From NCBI GenBank assembly GCA_030374765.1, contig JARGXX010000122.1:1-64000 (forward strand): 64,000 nucleotides of DNA. The letters are read 5' to 3'. The position numbers were made by a program, and so were the translations under genes. The notes beneath the pieces are model-generated. The model saw nothing but the letters and a program-made list of their open reading frames with translations, did not search any database and was not told where the DNA came from. Origin of the DNA: Agarophyton chilense (Eukaryota > Rhodophyta > Florideophyceae > Gracilariales > Gracilariaceae). This document shows positions 52,803 through 64,000 of the stretch, piece after piece. Position 1 is the stretch's first letter. Every line of letters starts with the position of its first letter.

Positions 52803-54030
52803 GCTTTCGAGCATTTGCAATTTAGGCTGTACAAGATCTACTTTACGGAGATGGAGGATTATTTGAGGCATGTACGCGCAGAGCACCCAAATCGCCACAG
52901 TTTATCGACGGATGTGAAGAGAGTGTAGTTGGACTGCTAAAGTCGCAAACTATACTCTCTTCACAACCGTTGATGAACTGTGACAGTGAGGGTGCTCTGC
53001 GCTTCCCTCGGTCAAAACATCATCCATGTTCAGAAAGTAGATCTTGCAAAGCTGACATTTAAAACCCCCAAAAGTCGGATGAGCATTCTCCAAATTCCCT
53101 TCCGCGTTCAGTAAACGCTCCCAATTCTGTAAACTGCATCCACAACGCCACAAAAAAAATTCTATGTCTTTTTCGTATCTCGGATCACATCTGATCACTC
53201 GTATGGTCACAGCTGCTCAAGATACTTTCCGAGCGACATCATAGTAGTATCTACCGTTTTTGAATATCAATGATACAAGTGAGGGCTGTCCAACATGTAC
53301 CTCTATTCCACTACAGGAGACAAGCCAGCGACCACCGCACTCACTTATGTCCAACTGTGTTGATATCTCGAATCACTTTGTTTCCTTCGACGACACCAAC
53401 TGCGGCAACTGCACCCAGAGCAACGCTGAGCGCATTTCGTTCTGCTTGTTCGTGCCATCTGCACCAGCTTCTGATTTGCATACGCATGTGCGTCTCTTGG
53501 AACCCAACGAATGCTGTCGTATGACAGACACCAGCGTCTTGCCATGCGGTCGACATCCATGCTGCCATGCGCTTCCCTCTGTTTTGCAACGAGAATCAAA
53601 TGCTGTTCAGTCCGTGATTTTGTTGGAGAGCACAGCTCCTGAATTCTTTCTGTTCTGGTTTATTGCGACAAAACTGGTCCAAGATGATTCACACCGCGTT
53701 CAAATTTTGGTTTTCACAGAGAATGGAAACCAGTGTGCTTTTCGGCTGCGATGAGAGATGATGCTCCGTGACGAAAAACTTCGAGTACTTTCGGACACTA
53801 GATCGAATTGAAACAGATCACACTTTTCAGTACTTGGACGCTGGTGTCGCCGGCGAACACCGAGCTACCTTGCGTCTTTGCCATCAAAGTTGGTCGAGAA
53901 ATATCGCCCTCTGTGTGTTGAAGCGTTTCCCTCACCGTTTGTTCTGTGTACTTTACACGCGTTTCAATCCTTGCGTCCTCCCTCGAAATAAGCAAGGCAT
54001 CTCACACAACAAACAACCCAATCGTTTAAG

Positions 54031-55320
54031 ATGGACAATGAACTTGTTGCACACCAGTTTTCGGGGTTTCTCAAGAGAAGGGGATTGAACTACACAAATC
54101 GCAGCAACCAAAACAGAAGAAGCTTAGATGAGTTCCCCCGCGCTCTCCGACTACCGCCGCTTGGAAACCCTCAAGCAGGGAGTCTTCCAAGCTTCCAATC
54201 TCTATTCGGCCGCTCGGAAGATTCAAGACTTCCATCCGGCCATCGATTTATTTCTCAACGACTACCGCCGCTTGGAATATCTCAACCGGGAAGTCTTCCG
54301 GGTTTCGAATCTTCATTTGGCCGCCCAGGCGATTCCAGACTTCCATCTGGCCATCAATTTAGATCTCTTCGACTACCGCCGCTTGGAAACCCGCAACCAC
54401 AAAGTCTTTCGAGTTTCCAATCTCTATTCGGCCGCCCATTCGGCCGCCCGGAAGATTCAAGACTTGGATTCGGTCATCAACCCACTTCTTGCGATGTCCG
54501 TCGGAGTGGAAGTGGAACCGCTCGTCCCGTGTCTCTCGAACGGTTTCAGGAAGCAAGGGGCACTCACCCCATTCCTGCACTCCAGTCCCACGGAAATGAA
54601 CACTACACGGAAATCCCACACCAACACCGCCATGGGGAAACAGCGTGGCGAAGAAAAAGTGTTCTGAAACTACCTCAGGAGCGCAAGAGTCGGGATGAAG
54701 GCGCCCCAGAGATTGCACAGAGATTTTGTTCAGATAGCATTCGCCAATCTCCAGTTCATGTGCCTTATCCTGCCCCGGAAGCGTCGTGTCTCGTTCAAGA
54801 AGTTTCCCACCGGTCTCCTGAGCACAACCTCCGTGACGATTCGTTGTTGCCGATACGTACAGCTCCTGCTGGTTGCTCATCATTTCCAACCCATCAACCA
54901 GGACTCGAAAAACTTGGCATCACAGGCTCCCGTACCAAACGTCCCCAGATTTTCCAGTGTGAGTGGTGTACGAAGTCGTTTGGTCGCAAGCATCATAAGG
55001 TGCGACACATCCAAGCCATTCATCGAAAAGTGAGTTACTTCAGCTTTCACTGCGGATCTCAATCACGTCGGTCTTTTCTAACATTTCTCTTTGCAATTGC
55101 TTTTGAAACCATCTTCTTTGACATATCCATATTGGATGGGGTAACTCAGGTGCGCCCCTTTGTCTGCCCCGTATGCTCGCATCGGTTTGACCAGAAACAG
55201 AACCTAGAAAGGCATTTGAGTACTGTTCACTGCGTTGAGGCGGGGTTCAAGTGCCAGATTTGCGGCATCCTGTTTTCGCAAAGAGCGATGGCCGAATCCC
55301 ACATGAAAACTGCTCATTAA
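54031..55320 (+). CDS. three-finger C2H2 zinc-finger protein (array unit 7)
   Basis: Exon 1 is 54031-55029, intron 55030-55149, exon 2 55150-55320. Predicted protein identical to unit 1. Upstream ORF Ser-Val type; post-stop GTGCAG as in unit 1. Confidence 0.75.
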   Translation: MDNELVAHQFSGFLKRRGLNYTNRSNQNRRSLDEFPRALRLPPLGNPQAGSLPSFQSLFGRSEDSRLPSGHRFISQRLPPLGISQPGSLPGFESSFGRPGDSRLPSGHQFRSLRLPPLGNPQPQSLSSFQSLFGRPFGRPEDSRLGFGHQPTSCDVRRSGSGTARPVSLERFQEARGTHPIPALQSHGNEHYTEIPHQHRHGETAWRRKSVLKLPQERKSRDEGAPEIAQRFCSDSIRQSPVHVPYPAPEASCLVQEVSHRSPEHNLRDDSLLPIRTAPAGCSSFPTHQPGLEKLGITGSRTKRPQIFQCEWCTKSFGRKHHKVRHIQAIHRKVSYFSFHCGSQSRRSFLTFLFAIAFETIFFDISILDGVTQVRPFVCPVCSHRFDQKQNLERHLSTVHCVEAGFKCQICGILFSQRAMAESHMKTAH

Positions 55321-56548
55321 GCTTTCGAGCATTTGCAATTTAGGCTGTACAAGATCTACTTTACGGAGATGGAGGATTATTTGAGGCATGTACGCGCAGA
55401 GCACCCAAATCGCCACAGTTTATCGACGGATGTGAAGAGAGTGCAGTTGGACTGCTAAAGTCGCAAACTATACTCTCTTCACAACCGTTGATGAACTGTG
55501 ACAGTGAGGGTGCTCTGCGCTTCCCTCGGTCAAAACATCATCCATGTTCAGAAAGTAGATCTTGCAAAGCTGACATTTAAAACCCCCAAAAGTCGGATGA
55601 GCATTCTCCAAATTCCCTTCCGCGTTCAGTAAACGCTCCCAATTCTGTAAACTGCATCCACAACGCCACAAAAAAAATTCTATGTCTTTTTCGTATCTCG
55701 GATCACATCTGATCACTCGTATGGTCACAGCTGCTCAAGATACTTTCCGAGCGACATCATAGTAGTATCTACCGTTTTTGAATATCAATGATACAAGTGA
55801 GGGCTGTCCAACATGTACCTCTATTCCACTACAGGAGACAAGCCAGCGACCACCGCACTCACTTATGTCCAACTGTGTTGATATCTCGAATCACTTTGTT
55901 TCCTTCGACGACACCAACTGCGGCAACTGCACCCAGAGCAACGCTGAGCGCATTTCGTTCTGCTTGTTCGTGCCATCTGCACCAGCTTCTGATTTGCATA
56001 CGCATGTGCGTCTCTTGGAACCCAACGAATGCTGTCGTATGACAGACACCAGCGTCTTGCCATGCGGTCGACATCCATGCTGCCATGCGCTTCCCTCTGT
56101 TTTGCAACGAGAATCAAATGCTGTTCAGTCCGTGATTTTGTTGGAGAGCACAGCTCCTGAATTCTTTCTGTTCTGGTTTATTGCGACAAAACTGGTCCAA
56201 GATGATTCACACCGCGTTCAAATTTTGGTTTTCACAGAGAATGGAAACCAGTGTGCTTTTCGGCTGCGATGAGAGATGATGCTCCGTGACGAAAAACTTC
56301 GAGTACTTTCGGACACTAGATCGAATTGAAACAGATCACACTTTTCAGTACTTGGACGCTGGTGTCGCCGGCGAACACCGAGCTACCTTGCGTCTTTGCC
56401 ATCAAAGTTGGTCGAGAAATATCGCCCTCTGTGTGTTGAAGCGTTTCCCTCACCGTTTGTTCTGTGTACTTTACACGCGTTTCAATCCTTGCGTCCTCCC
56501 TCGAAATAAGCAAGGCATCTCACACAACAAACAACCCAATCGTTTAAG

Positions 56549-57838
56549 ATGGACAATGAACTTGTTGCACACCAGTTTTCGGGGTTTCTCAAGAGAAGGG
56601 GATTGAACTACACAAATCGCAGCAACCAAAACAGAAGAAGCTTAGATGAGTTCCCCCGCGCTCTCCGACTACCGCCGCTTGGAAACCCTCAAGCAGGGAG
56701 TCTTCCAAGCTTCCAATCTCTATTCGGCCGCTCGGAAGATTCAAGACTTCCATCCGGCCATCGATTTATTTCTCAACGACTACCGCCGCTTGGAATATCT
56801 CAACCGGGAAGTCTTCCGGGTTTCGAATCTTCATTTGGCCGCCCAGGCGATTCCAGACTTCCATCTGGCCATCAATTTAGATCTCTTCGACTACCGCCGC
56901 TTGGAAACCCGCAACCACAAAGTCTTTCGAGTTTCCAATCTCTATTCGGCCGCCCATTCGGCCGCCCGGAAGATTCAAGACTTGGATTCGGTCATCAACC
57001 CACTTCTTGCGATGTCCGTCGGAGTGGAAGTGGAACCGCTCGTCCCGTGTCTCTCGAACGGTTTCAGGAAGCAAGGGGCACTCACCCCATTCCTGCACTC
57101 CAGTCCCACGGAAATGAACACTACACGGAAATCCCACACCAACACCGCCATGGGGAAACAGCGTGGCGAAGAAAAAGTGTTCTGAAACTACCTCAGGAGC
57201 GCAAGAGTCGGGATGAAGGCGCCCCAGAGATTGCACAGAGATTTTGTTCAGATAGCATTCGCCAATCTCCAGTTCATGTGCCTTATCCTGCCCCGGAAGC
57301 GTCGTGTCTCGTTCAAGAAGTTTCCCACCGGTCTCCTGAGCACAACCTCCGTGACGATTCGTTGTTGCCGATACGTACAGCTCCTGCTGGTTGCTCATCA
57401 TTTCCAACCCATCAACCAGGACTCGAAAAACTTGGCATCACAGGCTCCCGTACCAAACGTCCCCAGATTTTCCAGTGTGAGTGGTGTACGAAGTCGTTTG
57501 GTCGCAAGCATCATAAGGTGCGACACATCCAAGCCATTCATCGAAAAGTGAGTTACTTCAGCTTTCACTGCGGATCTCAATCACGTCGGTCTTTTCTAAC
57601 ATTTCTCTTTGCAATTGCTTTTGAAACCATCTTCTTTGACATATCCATATTGGATGGGGTAACTCAGGTGCGCCCCTTTGTCTGCCCCGTATGCTCGCAT
57701 CGGTTTGACCAGAAACAGAACCTAGAAAGGCATTTGAGTACTGTTCACTGCGTTGAGGCGGGGTTCAAGTGCCAGATTTGCGGCATCCTGTTTTCGCAAA
57801 GAGCGATGGCCGAATCCCACATGAAAACTGCTCATTAA
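56549..57838 (+). CDS. three-finger C2H2 zinc-finger protein (array unit 8)
   Basis: Exon 1 is 56549-57547, intron 57548-57667, exon 2 57668-57838. Predicted protein identical to unit 1. Upstream ORF Ser-Val type; post-stop GTGCAG. Confidence 0.75.
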   Translation: MDNELVAHQFSGFLKRRGLNYTNRSNQNRRSLDEFPRALRLPPLGNPQAGSLPSFQSLFGRSEDSRLPSGHRFISQRLPPLGISQPGSLPGFESSFGRPGDSRLPSGHQFRSLRLPPLGNPQPQSLSSFQSLFGRPFGRPEDSRLGFGHQPTSCDVRRSGSGTARPVSLERFQEARGTHPIPALQSHGNEHYTEIPHQHRHGETAWRRKSVLKLPQERKSRDEGAPEIAQRFCSDSIRQSPVHVPYPAPEASCLVQEVSHRSPEHNLRDDSLLPIRTAPAGCSSFPTHQPGLEKLGITGSRTKRPQIFQCEWCTKSFGRKHHKVRHIQAIHRKVSYFSFHCGSQSRRSFLTFLFAIAFETIFFDISILDGVTQVRPFVCPVCSHRFDQKQNLERHLSTVHCVEAGFKCQICGILFSQRAMAESHMKTAH

Positions 57839-59066
57839 GCTTTCGAGCATTTGCAATTTAGGCTGTACAAGATCTACTTTACGGAGATGGAGGATTATTT
57901 GAGGCATGTACGCGCAGAGCACCCAAATCGCCACAGTTTATCGACGGATGTGAAGAGAGTGCAGTTGGACTGCTAAAGTCGCAAACTATACTCTCTTCAC
58001 AACCGTTGATGAACTGTGACAGTGAGGGTGCTCTGCGCTTCCCTCGGTCAAAACATCATCCATGTTCAGAAAGTAGATCTTGCAAAGCTGACATTTAAAA
58101 CCCCCAAAAGTCGGATGAGCATTCTCCAAATTCCCTTCCGCGTTCAGTAAACGCTCCCAATTCTGTAAACTGCATCCACAACGCCACAAAAAAAATTCTA
58201 TGTCTTTTTCGTATCTCGGATCACATCTGATCACTCGTATGGTCACAGCTGCTCAAGATACTTTCCGAGCGACATCATAGTAGTATCTACCGTTTTTGAA
58301 TATCAATGATACAAGTGAGGGCTGTCCAACATGTACCTCTATTCCACTACAGGAGACAAGCCAGCGACCACCGCACTCACTTATGTCCAACTGTGTTGAT
58401 ATCTCGAATCACTTTGTTTCCTTCGACGACACCAACTGCGGCAACTGCACCCAGAGCAACGCTGAGCGCATTTCGTTCTGCTTGTTCGTGCCATCTGCAC
58501 CAGCTTCTGATTTGCATACGCATGTGCGTCTCTTGGAACCCAACGAATGCTGTCGTATGACAGACACCAGCGTCTTGCCATGCGGTCGACATCCATGCTG
58601 CCATGCGCTTCCCTCTGTTTTGCAACGAGAATCAAATGCTGTTCAGTCCGTGATTTTGTTGGAGAGCACAGCTCCTGAATTCTTTCTGTTCTGGTTTATT
58701 GCGACAAAACTGGTCCAAGATGATTCACACCGCGTTCAAATTTTGGTTTTCACAGAGAATGGAAACCAGTGTGCTTTTCGGCTGCGATGAGAGATGATGC
58801 TCCGTGACGAAAAACTTCGAGTACTTTCGGACACTAGATCGAATTGAAACAGATCACACTTTTCAGTACTTGGACGCTGGTGTCGCCGGCGAACACCGAG
58901 CTACCTTGCGTCTTTGCCATCAAAGTTGGTCGAGAAATATCGCCCTCTGTGTGTTGAAGCGTTTCCCTCACCGTTTGTTCTGTGTACTTTACACGCGTTT
59001 CAATCCTTGCGTCCTCCCTCGAAATAAGCAAGGCATCTCACACAACAAACAACCCAATCGTTTAAG

Positions 59067-60356
59067 ATGGACAATGAACTTGTTGCACACCAGTTTTCGG
59101 GGTTTCTCAAGAGAAGGGGATTGAACTACACAAATCGCAGCAACCAAAACAGAAGAAGCTTAGATGAGTTCCCCCGCGCTCTCCGACTACCGCCGCTTGG
59201 AAACCCTCAAGCAGGGAGTCTTCCAAGCTTCCAATCTCTATTCGGCCGCTCGGAAGATTCAAGACTTCCATCCGGCCATCGATTTATTTCTCAACGACTA
59301 CCGCCGCTTGGAATATCTCAACCGGGAAGTCTTCCGGGTTTCGAATCTTCATTTGGCCGCCCAGGCGATTCCAGACTTCCATCTGGCCATCAATTTAGAT
59401 CTCTTCGACTACCGCCGCTTGGAAACCCGCAACCACAAAGTCTTTCGAGTTTCCAATCTCTATTCGGCCGCCCATTCGGCCGCCCGGAAGATTCAAGACT
59501 TGGATTCGGTCATCAACCCACTTCTTGCGATGTCCGTCGGAGTGGAAGTGGAACCGCTCGTCCCGTGTCTCTCGAACGGTTTCAGGAAGCAAGGGGCACT
59601 CACCCCATTCCTGCACTCCAGTCCCACGGAAATGAACACTACACGGAAATCCCACACCAACACCGCCATGGGGAAACAGCGTGGCGAAGAAAAAGTGTTC
59701 TGAAACTACCTCAGGAGCGCAAGAGTCGGGATGAAGGCGCCCCAGAGATTGCACAGAGATTTTGTTCAGATAGCATTCGCCAATCTCCAGTTCATGTGCC
59801 TTATCCTGCCCCGGAAGCGTCGTGTCTCGTTCAAGAAGTTTCCCACCGGTCTCCTGAGCACAACCTCCGTGACGATTCGTTGTTGCCGATACGTACAGCT
59901 CCTGCTGGTTGCTCATCATTTCCAACCCATCAACCAGGACTCGAAAAACTTGGCATCACAGGCTCCCGTACCAAACGTCCCCAGATTTTCCAGTGTGAGT
60001 GGTGTACGAAGTCGTTTGGTCGCAAGCATCATAAGGTGCGACACATCCAAGCCATTCATCGAAAAGTGAGTTACTTCAGCTTTCACTGCGGATCTCAATC
60101 ACGTCGGTCTTTTCTAACATTTCTCTTTGCAATTGCTTTTGAAACCATCTTCTTTGACATATCCATATTGGATGGGGTAACTCAGGTGCGCCCCTTTGTC
60201 TGCCCCGTATGCTCGCATCGGTTTGACCAGAAACAGAACCTAGAAAGGCATTTGAGTACTGTTCACTGCGTTGAGGCGGGGTTCAAGTGCCAGATTTGCG
60301 GCATCCTGTTTTCGCAAAGAGCGATGGCCGAATCCCACATGAAAACTGCTCATTAA
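59067..60356 (+). CDS. three-finger C2H2 zinc-finger protein (array unit 9)
   Basis: Exon 1 is 59067-60065, intron 60066-60185, exon 2 60186-60356. Predicted protein identical to unit 1. Upstream ORF Ser-Val type; post-stop GTGTAG. Confidence 0.75.
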   Translation: MDNELVAHQFSGFLKRRGLNYTNRSNQNRRSLDEFPRALRLPPLGNPQAGSLPSFQSLFGRSEDSRLPSGHRFISQRLPPLGISQPGSLPGFESSFGRPGDSRLPSGHQFRSLRLPPLGNPQPQSLSSFQSLFGRPFGRPEDSRLGFGHQPTSCDVRRSGSGTARPVSLERFQEARGTHPIPALQSHGNEHYTEIPHQHRHGETAWRRKSVLKLPQERKSRDEGAPEIAQRFCSDSIRQSPVHVPYPAPEASCLVQEVSHRSPEHNLRDDSLLPIRTAPAGCSSFPTHQPGLEKLGITGSRTKRPQIFQCEWCTKSFGRKHHKVRHIQAIHRKVSYFSFHCGSQSRRSFLTFLFAIAFETIFFDISILDGVTQVRPFVCPVCSHRFDQKQNLERHLSTVHCVEAGFKCQICGILFSQRAMAESHMKTAH

Positions 60357-61584
60357 GCTTTCGAGCATTTGCAATTTAGGCTGTACAAGATCTACTTTAC
60401 GGAGATGGAGGATTATTTGAGGCATGTACGCGCAGAGCACCCAAATCGCCACAGTTTATCGACGGATGTGAAGAGAGTGTAGTTGGACTGCTAAAGTCGC
60501 AAACTATACTCTCTTCACAACCGTTGATGAACTGTGACAGTGAGGGTGCTCTGCGCTTCCCTCGGTCAAAACATCATCCATGTTCAGAAAGTAGATCTTG
60601 CAAAGCTGACATTTAAAACCCCCAAAAGTCGGATGAGCATTCTCCAAATTCCCTTCCGCGTTCAGTAAACGCTCCCAATTCTGTAAACTGCATCCACAAC
60701 GCCACAAAAAAAATTCTATGTCTTTTTCGTATCTCGGATCACATCTGATCACTCGTATGGTCACAGCTGCTCAAGATACTTTCCGAGCGACATCATAGTA
60801 GTATCTACCGTTTTTGAATATCAATGATACAAGTGAGGGCTGTCCAACATGTACCTCTATTCCACTACAGGAGACAAGCCAGCGACCACCGCACTCACTT
60901 ATGTCCAACTGTGTTGATATCTCGAATCACTTTGTTTCCTTCGACGACACCAACTGCGGCAACTGCACCCAGAGCAACGCTGAGCGCATTTCGTTCTGCT
61001 TGTTCGTGCCATCTGCACCAGCTTCTGATTTGCATACGCATGTGCGTCTCTTGGAACCCAACGAATGCTGTCGTATGACAGACACCGGCGCCTTGCCATG
61101 CGGTCGACATCCATGCTGCCATGCGCTTCCCTCTGTTTTGCAACGAGAATCAAATGCTGTTCAGTCCGTGATTTTGTTGGAGAGCACAGCTCCTGAATTC
61201 TTTCTGTTCTGGTTTATTGCGACAAAACTGGTCCAAGATGATTCACACCGCGTTCAAATTTTGGTTTTCACAGAGAATGGAAACCAGTGTGCTTTTCGGC
61301 TGCGATGAGAGATGATGCTCCGTGACGAAAAACTTCGAGTACTTTCGGACACTAGATCGAATTGAAACAGATCACACTTTTCAGTACTTGGACGCTGGTG
61401 TCGCCGGCGAACACCGAGCTACCTTGCGTCTTTGCCATCAAAGTTGGTCGAGAAATATCGCCCTCTGTGTGTTGAAGCGTTTCCCTCACCGTTTGTTCTG
61501 TGTACTTTACACGCGTTTCAATCCTTGCGTCCTCCCTCGAAATAAGCAAGGCATCTCACACAACAAACAACCCAATCGTTTAAG

Positions 61585-62750
61585 ATGGACAATGAACTTG
61601 TTGCACACCAGTTTTCGGGGTTTCTCAAGAGAAGGGGATTGAACTACACAAATCGCAGCAACCAAAACAGAAGAAGCTTAGATGAGTTCCCCCGCGCTCT
61701 CCGACTACCGCCGCTTGGAAACCCTCAAGCAGGGAGTCTTCCAAGCTTCCAATCTCTATTCGGCCGCTCGGAAGATTCAAGACTTCCATCCGGCCATCGA
61801 TTTATTTCTCAACGACTACCGCCGCTTGGAATATCTCAACCGGGAAGTCTTCCGGGTTTCGAATCTTCATTTGGCCGCCCAGGCGATTCCAGACTTCCAT
61901 CTGGCCATCAATTTAGATCTCTTCGACTACCGCCGCTTGGAAACCCGCAACCACAAAGTCTTTCGAGTTTCCAATCTCTATTCGGCCGCCCATTCGGCCG
62001 CCCGGAAGATTCAAGACTTGGATTCGGTCATCAACCCACTTCTTGCGATGTCCGTCGGAGTGGAAGTGGAACCGCTCGTCCCGTGTCTCTCGAACGGTTT
62101 CAGGAAGCAAGGGGCACTCACCCCATTCCTGCACTCCAGTCCCACGGAAATGAACACTACACGGAAATCCCACACCAACACCGCCATGGGGAAACAGCGT
62201 GGCGAAGAAAAAGTGTTCTGAAACTACCTCAGGAGCGCAAGAGTCGGGATGAAGGCGCCCCAGAGATTGCACAGAGATTTTGTTCAGATAGCATTCGCCA
62301 ATCTCCAGTTCATGTGCCTTATCCTGCCCCGGAAGCGTCGTGTCTCGTTCAAGAAGTTTCCCACCGGTCTCCTGAGCACAACCTCCGTGACGATTCGTTG
62401 TTGCCGATACGTACAGCTCCTGCTGGTTGCTCATCATTTCCAACCCATCAACCAGGACTCGAAAAACTTGGCATCACAGGCTCCCGTACCAAACGTCCCC
62501 AGATTTTCCAGTGTGAGTGGTGTACGAAGTCGTTTGGTCGCAAGCATCATAAGGTGCGACACATCCAAGCCATTCATCGAAAAGTGAGTTACTTCAGCTT
62601 TCACTGCGGATCTCATTCACATCAGTCTTTTCTAACATTTCTCTTTGCAATTGCTTTTGAAACCATCTTCTTTGACATATTCATATTGGATCGGGTAGCC
62701 AGGTTTTGCAAAGAGCACTGATCGAATCCCACATGAAAACTGCTCATTAA
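61585..62750 (+). CDS. C2H2 zinc-finger protein, finger-deleted form (array unit 10)
   Basis: Exon 1 is 61585-62583, intron 62584-62702 (119 nt), exon 2 62703-62750; 348 aa predicted. Finger 1 is intact. The 123-nt deletion in exon 2 removes finger 2 and the Cys pair of finger 3, leaving ESHMKTAH-stop, as in the copy A gene. The intron is one base shorter than in units 1-9, so the true stop is in frame only after splicing; unspliced RNA stops at 62721. Three additional intron substitutions near 62614-62622 and one near 62682 distinguish it from copy A. Confidence 0.65.
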
Positions 62751-62929
62751 GCTTTCGAGCATTTGCAATTTAGGCTGTACAAGATCTACTTTACGGAGAT
62801 GGAGGATAATTTGAGCCATGTATGCGCAGAGCACCCCAATCGTCACAGTTTACCAACGGGTGTGAGGAAAGTATAGCTTGCGACTCTAGCCGTAATGGAG
62901 TAAGTTATCTACAAGCTTCTATCAGTGTT

Positions 62930-63724
62930 CTATCGCCTGAAGGTTATGCTCAGGAGACTGCTTGGAAACTTCTTGCGTGGAATACAACGCTTGCGGGGCA
63001 GAACAAGGCACGGGAACTGCATATTGGTGAATGTTTTCTGAAGAAAACCCCTGTGAAATCTCTGGCGCTCCTTCTTCCAGACTATTATGTTCCTGAAGTA
63101 CTTCCAGAACGTTGCCTCTTCGCCACACTTTTTCCTCATGGTGGCTGTTGTGTGGCATTTCCGTGGGACTGGAATGCAGTCTTGGTTGGGGTAAGCGCAA
63201 CTTGCTTCCTGAGACAAATTGAGAGACACCGGACGAAAGGTCCCACTTCTACTCCGTTGGACATCACAAGAAATGGATTTATAGCCAAATCCAAGTCTTG
63301 AATCTTCCGGGCGGCCAAATGAAGATTCCAAACTTGGGAGAGTTCTCGGTTGAGATGTTCTAAGCGGGTGTTCTCGGAGAGAGCTGGTTTGATACACGGA
63401 TGGAAGTCTTGAATCTTCCGGGCGGCCGGAGATGGATTCTAAGCGTGGAAGACTGCCCGTCTGAGGGTTTCCAAGCGGCGGTAGTTTAGTTGGAGAGCGG
63501 GGGGGAAACCCATCTGGGAGTCTTCTGTTTTCGTTGCTGCGATTTGGGTCGTGCAGCCCACATGCCGAAAGGCCTTGTGAGTAATTAGTATACCTATCTT
63601 GATACCGCTGGCAATCGTAAACTGAGAGAAATTCTCTAGTACGCGAAATAACAAGACACGCATTATAAGCTGTCTTCTTTTCCACACTTTTCTCGCGTTC
63701 TATCAGGAAGCAAGACCGGATCAT
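62930..63724 (-). pseudogene. inverted diverged paralogue of the zinc-finger gene (copy B)
   Basis: This is the counterpart of 7021-7824 with the same N-terminal repeats (PPLGNPQTGSLP, GRPEDSRL). One base fewer than copy A near 62955 (AGGAGACTGC versus AGGAGAACTGC) changes the last codons and gives a 264-codon frame. The frameshifts relative to the plus gene are as in copy A, so the degeneration predates the segmental duplication. Confidence 0.65.
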
Positions 63725-64000
63725 GTCCTCAAAAGACGGAGAAAGAAACCTCGGTCACGAAATCACAGGAAAGGGTGATGTAGTCCACACCACACGATAA
63801 CAAAGAAGAAGCGAGCTGTCCTAAACATAGTAGCGTTGCTATATTTTTGTTACGTTGTGAATGGCAATTATTTCTTGGAAAGATTTTGCTCCGAGTGGCG
63901 GACGCATGTTGAGTGGTTCGAAACTCTGTCAGAATGGCGGGAGTCCAGGCCGGCAACAGAATTGTTCACCTTACCCACCCCACTTGAATGTGAACAATTG
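63724..64000. repeat. right inverted flank of the zinc-finger locus, copy B (cut by window end)
   Basis: It matches 7824-8101 and is the inverse of the inner part of 36555-37175. The outer end of the arm lies beyond the window. Confidence 0.8.

Larger units (their letters stand above)
37984..62870. repeat. tandem array of ten 2518-bp units, each with a zinc-finger gene
   Basis: Units start at AAATTCCCTTCCGCG: 37984, 40502, 43020, 45538, 48056, 50574, 53092, 55610, 58128 and 60646, an exact 2518-bp period. Internal reading frames keep this spacing without any indel. Units differ at only a few positions seen by eye. The left flank of unit 1 (ATG-AAATTCC) differs from the inter-unit junction (CTCC-AAATTCC), which marks the array edge. 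Unit 10 departs near 62613 and passes into the sequence that follows the single gene in copy A. Confidence 0.97.
34041..64000. repeat. segmental duplication, copy B, with internal tenfold expansion
   Basis: This is the direct-orientation counterpart of 800-8101. The left boundary lies inside RB pocket B: to its left, copy B continues with RB C-terminal sequence while copy A has unrelated sequence. The final bases (to 64000) match copy A up to 8101, so the duplication continues beyond the window. The extra length comes from nine additional 2518-bp units. Confidence 0.95.

Noticed and set aside
37984..62870. CRISPR or satellite DNA interpretation of the array
   Set aside because: The unit is 2518 bp with a structured gene and an intron; there are no short repeats with unique spacers, and it is too complex for a simple satellite.
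37984..62870. Assembly artefact as sole explanation of the array
   Set aside because: Linked, alternating variants between units and distinct left and right edges argue for a real array, although exact copy number still needs long reads.

Overview
The window is repeat-rich nuclear DNA of a eukaryote. Evidence is a split zinc-finger gene with a GT-AG intron, retinoblastoma-family (RB) cell-cycle sequence, several Ty1/copia and Ty3/gypsy LTR retrotransposons, TATA-type promoters and no bacterial-style operons. The combination of RB with a chromodomain gypsy element fits an alga, plant or oomycete lineage. I lean towards a red alga, but the sequence alone does not prove it.

The dominant structure is a segmental duplication. 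Copy A (about 800-8101) and copy B (about 34041 to the window end) carry the same blocks in the same order: an RB-related pseudogene on the minus strand, a left flank of about 625 bp, a zinc-finger gene on the plus strand, a degenerate inverted paralogue of that gene on the minus strand, and a right flank that is the inverted repeat of the left one. In copy A the zinc-finger block is present once. In copy B it is a tandem array of ten nearly identical 2518-bp units (37984 to about 62870). Units 1-9 predict a three-finger C2H2 protein of 389 aa after removal of a 120-nt intron. Unit 10 and the single gene of copy A share a 123-nt coding deletion that removes finger 2 and half of finger 3. Copy A therefore looks like a recombinant between a first-type and a last-type unit.

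The 26 kb between the copies is a graveyard of retroelements. It holds a short-LTR copia element (10694-15448, minus), a copia RT fragment (16669-17871, minus), two gypsy/chromovirus remnants (18790-19762 and 22134-24649, minus) flanked by two 446-bp direct repeats, and a structurally complete but mutated copia element with 167-bp LTRs and a GAAGC target duplication (26798-31790, minus). The first 331 bases are the end of another copia RNase H. Nearly all retroelement genes are broken by frameshifts or stops.

No tRNA, rRNA or CRISPR was seen. The only protein-coding candidates I would defend are the zinc-finger copies. ORFs at 4913-5407 (and its array copies) and 15863-16456 are open but unrecognised. 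The RB sequence is clearly homologous from its N-terminal domain to its C-terminal domain, but it is interrupted many times in both copies.
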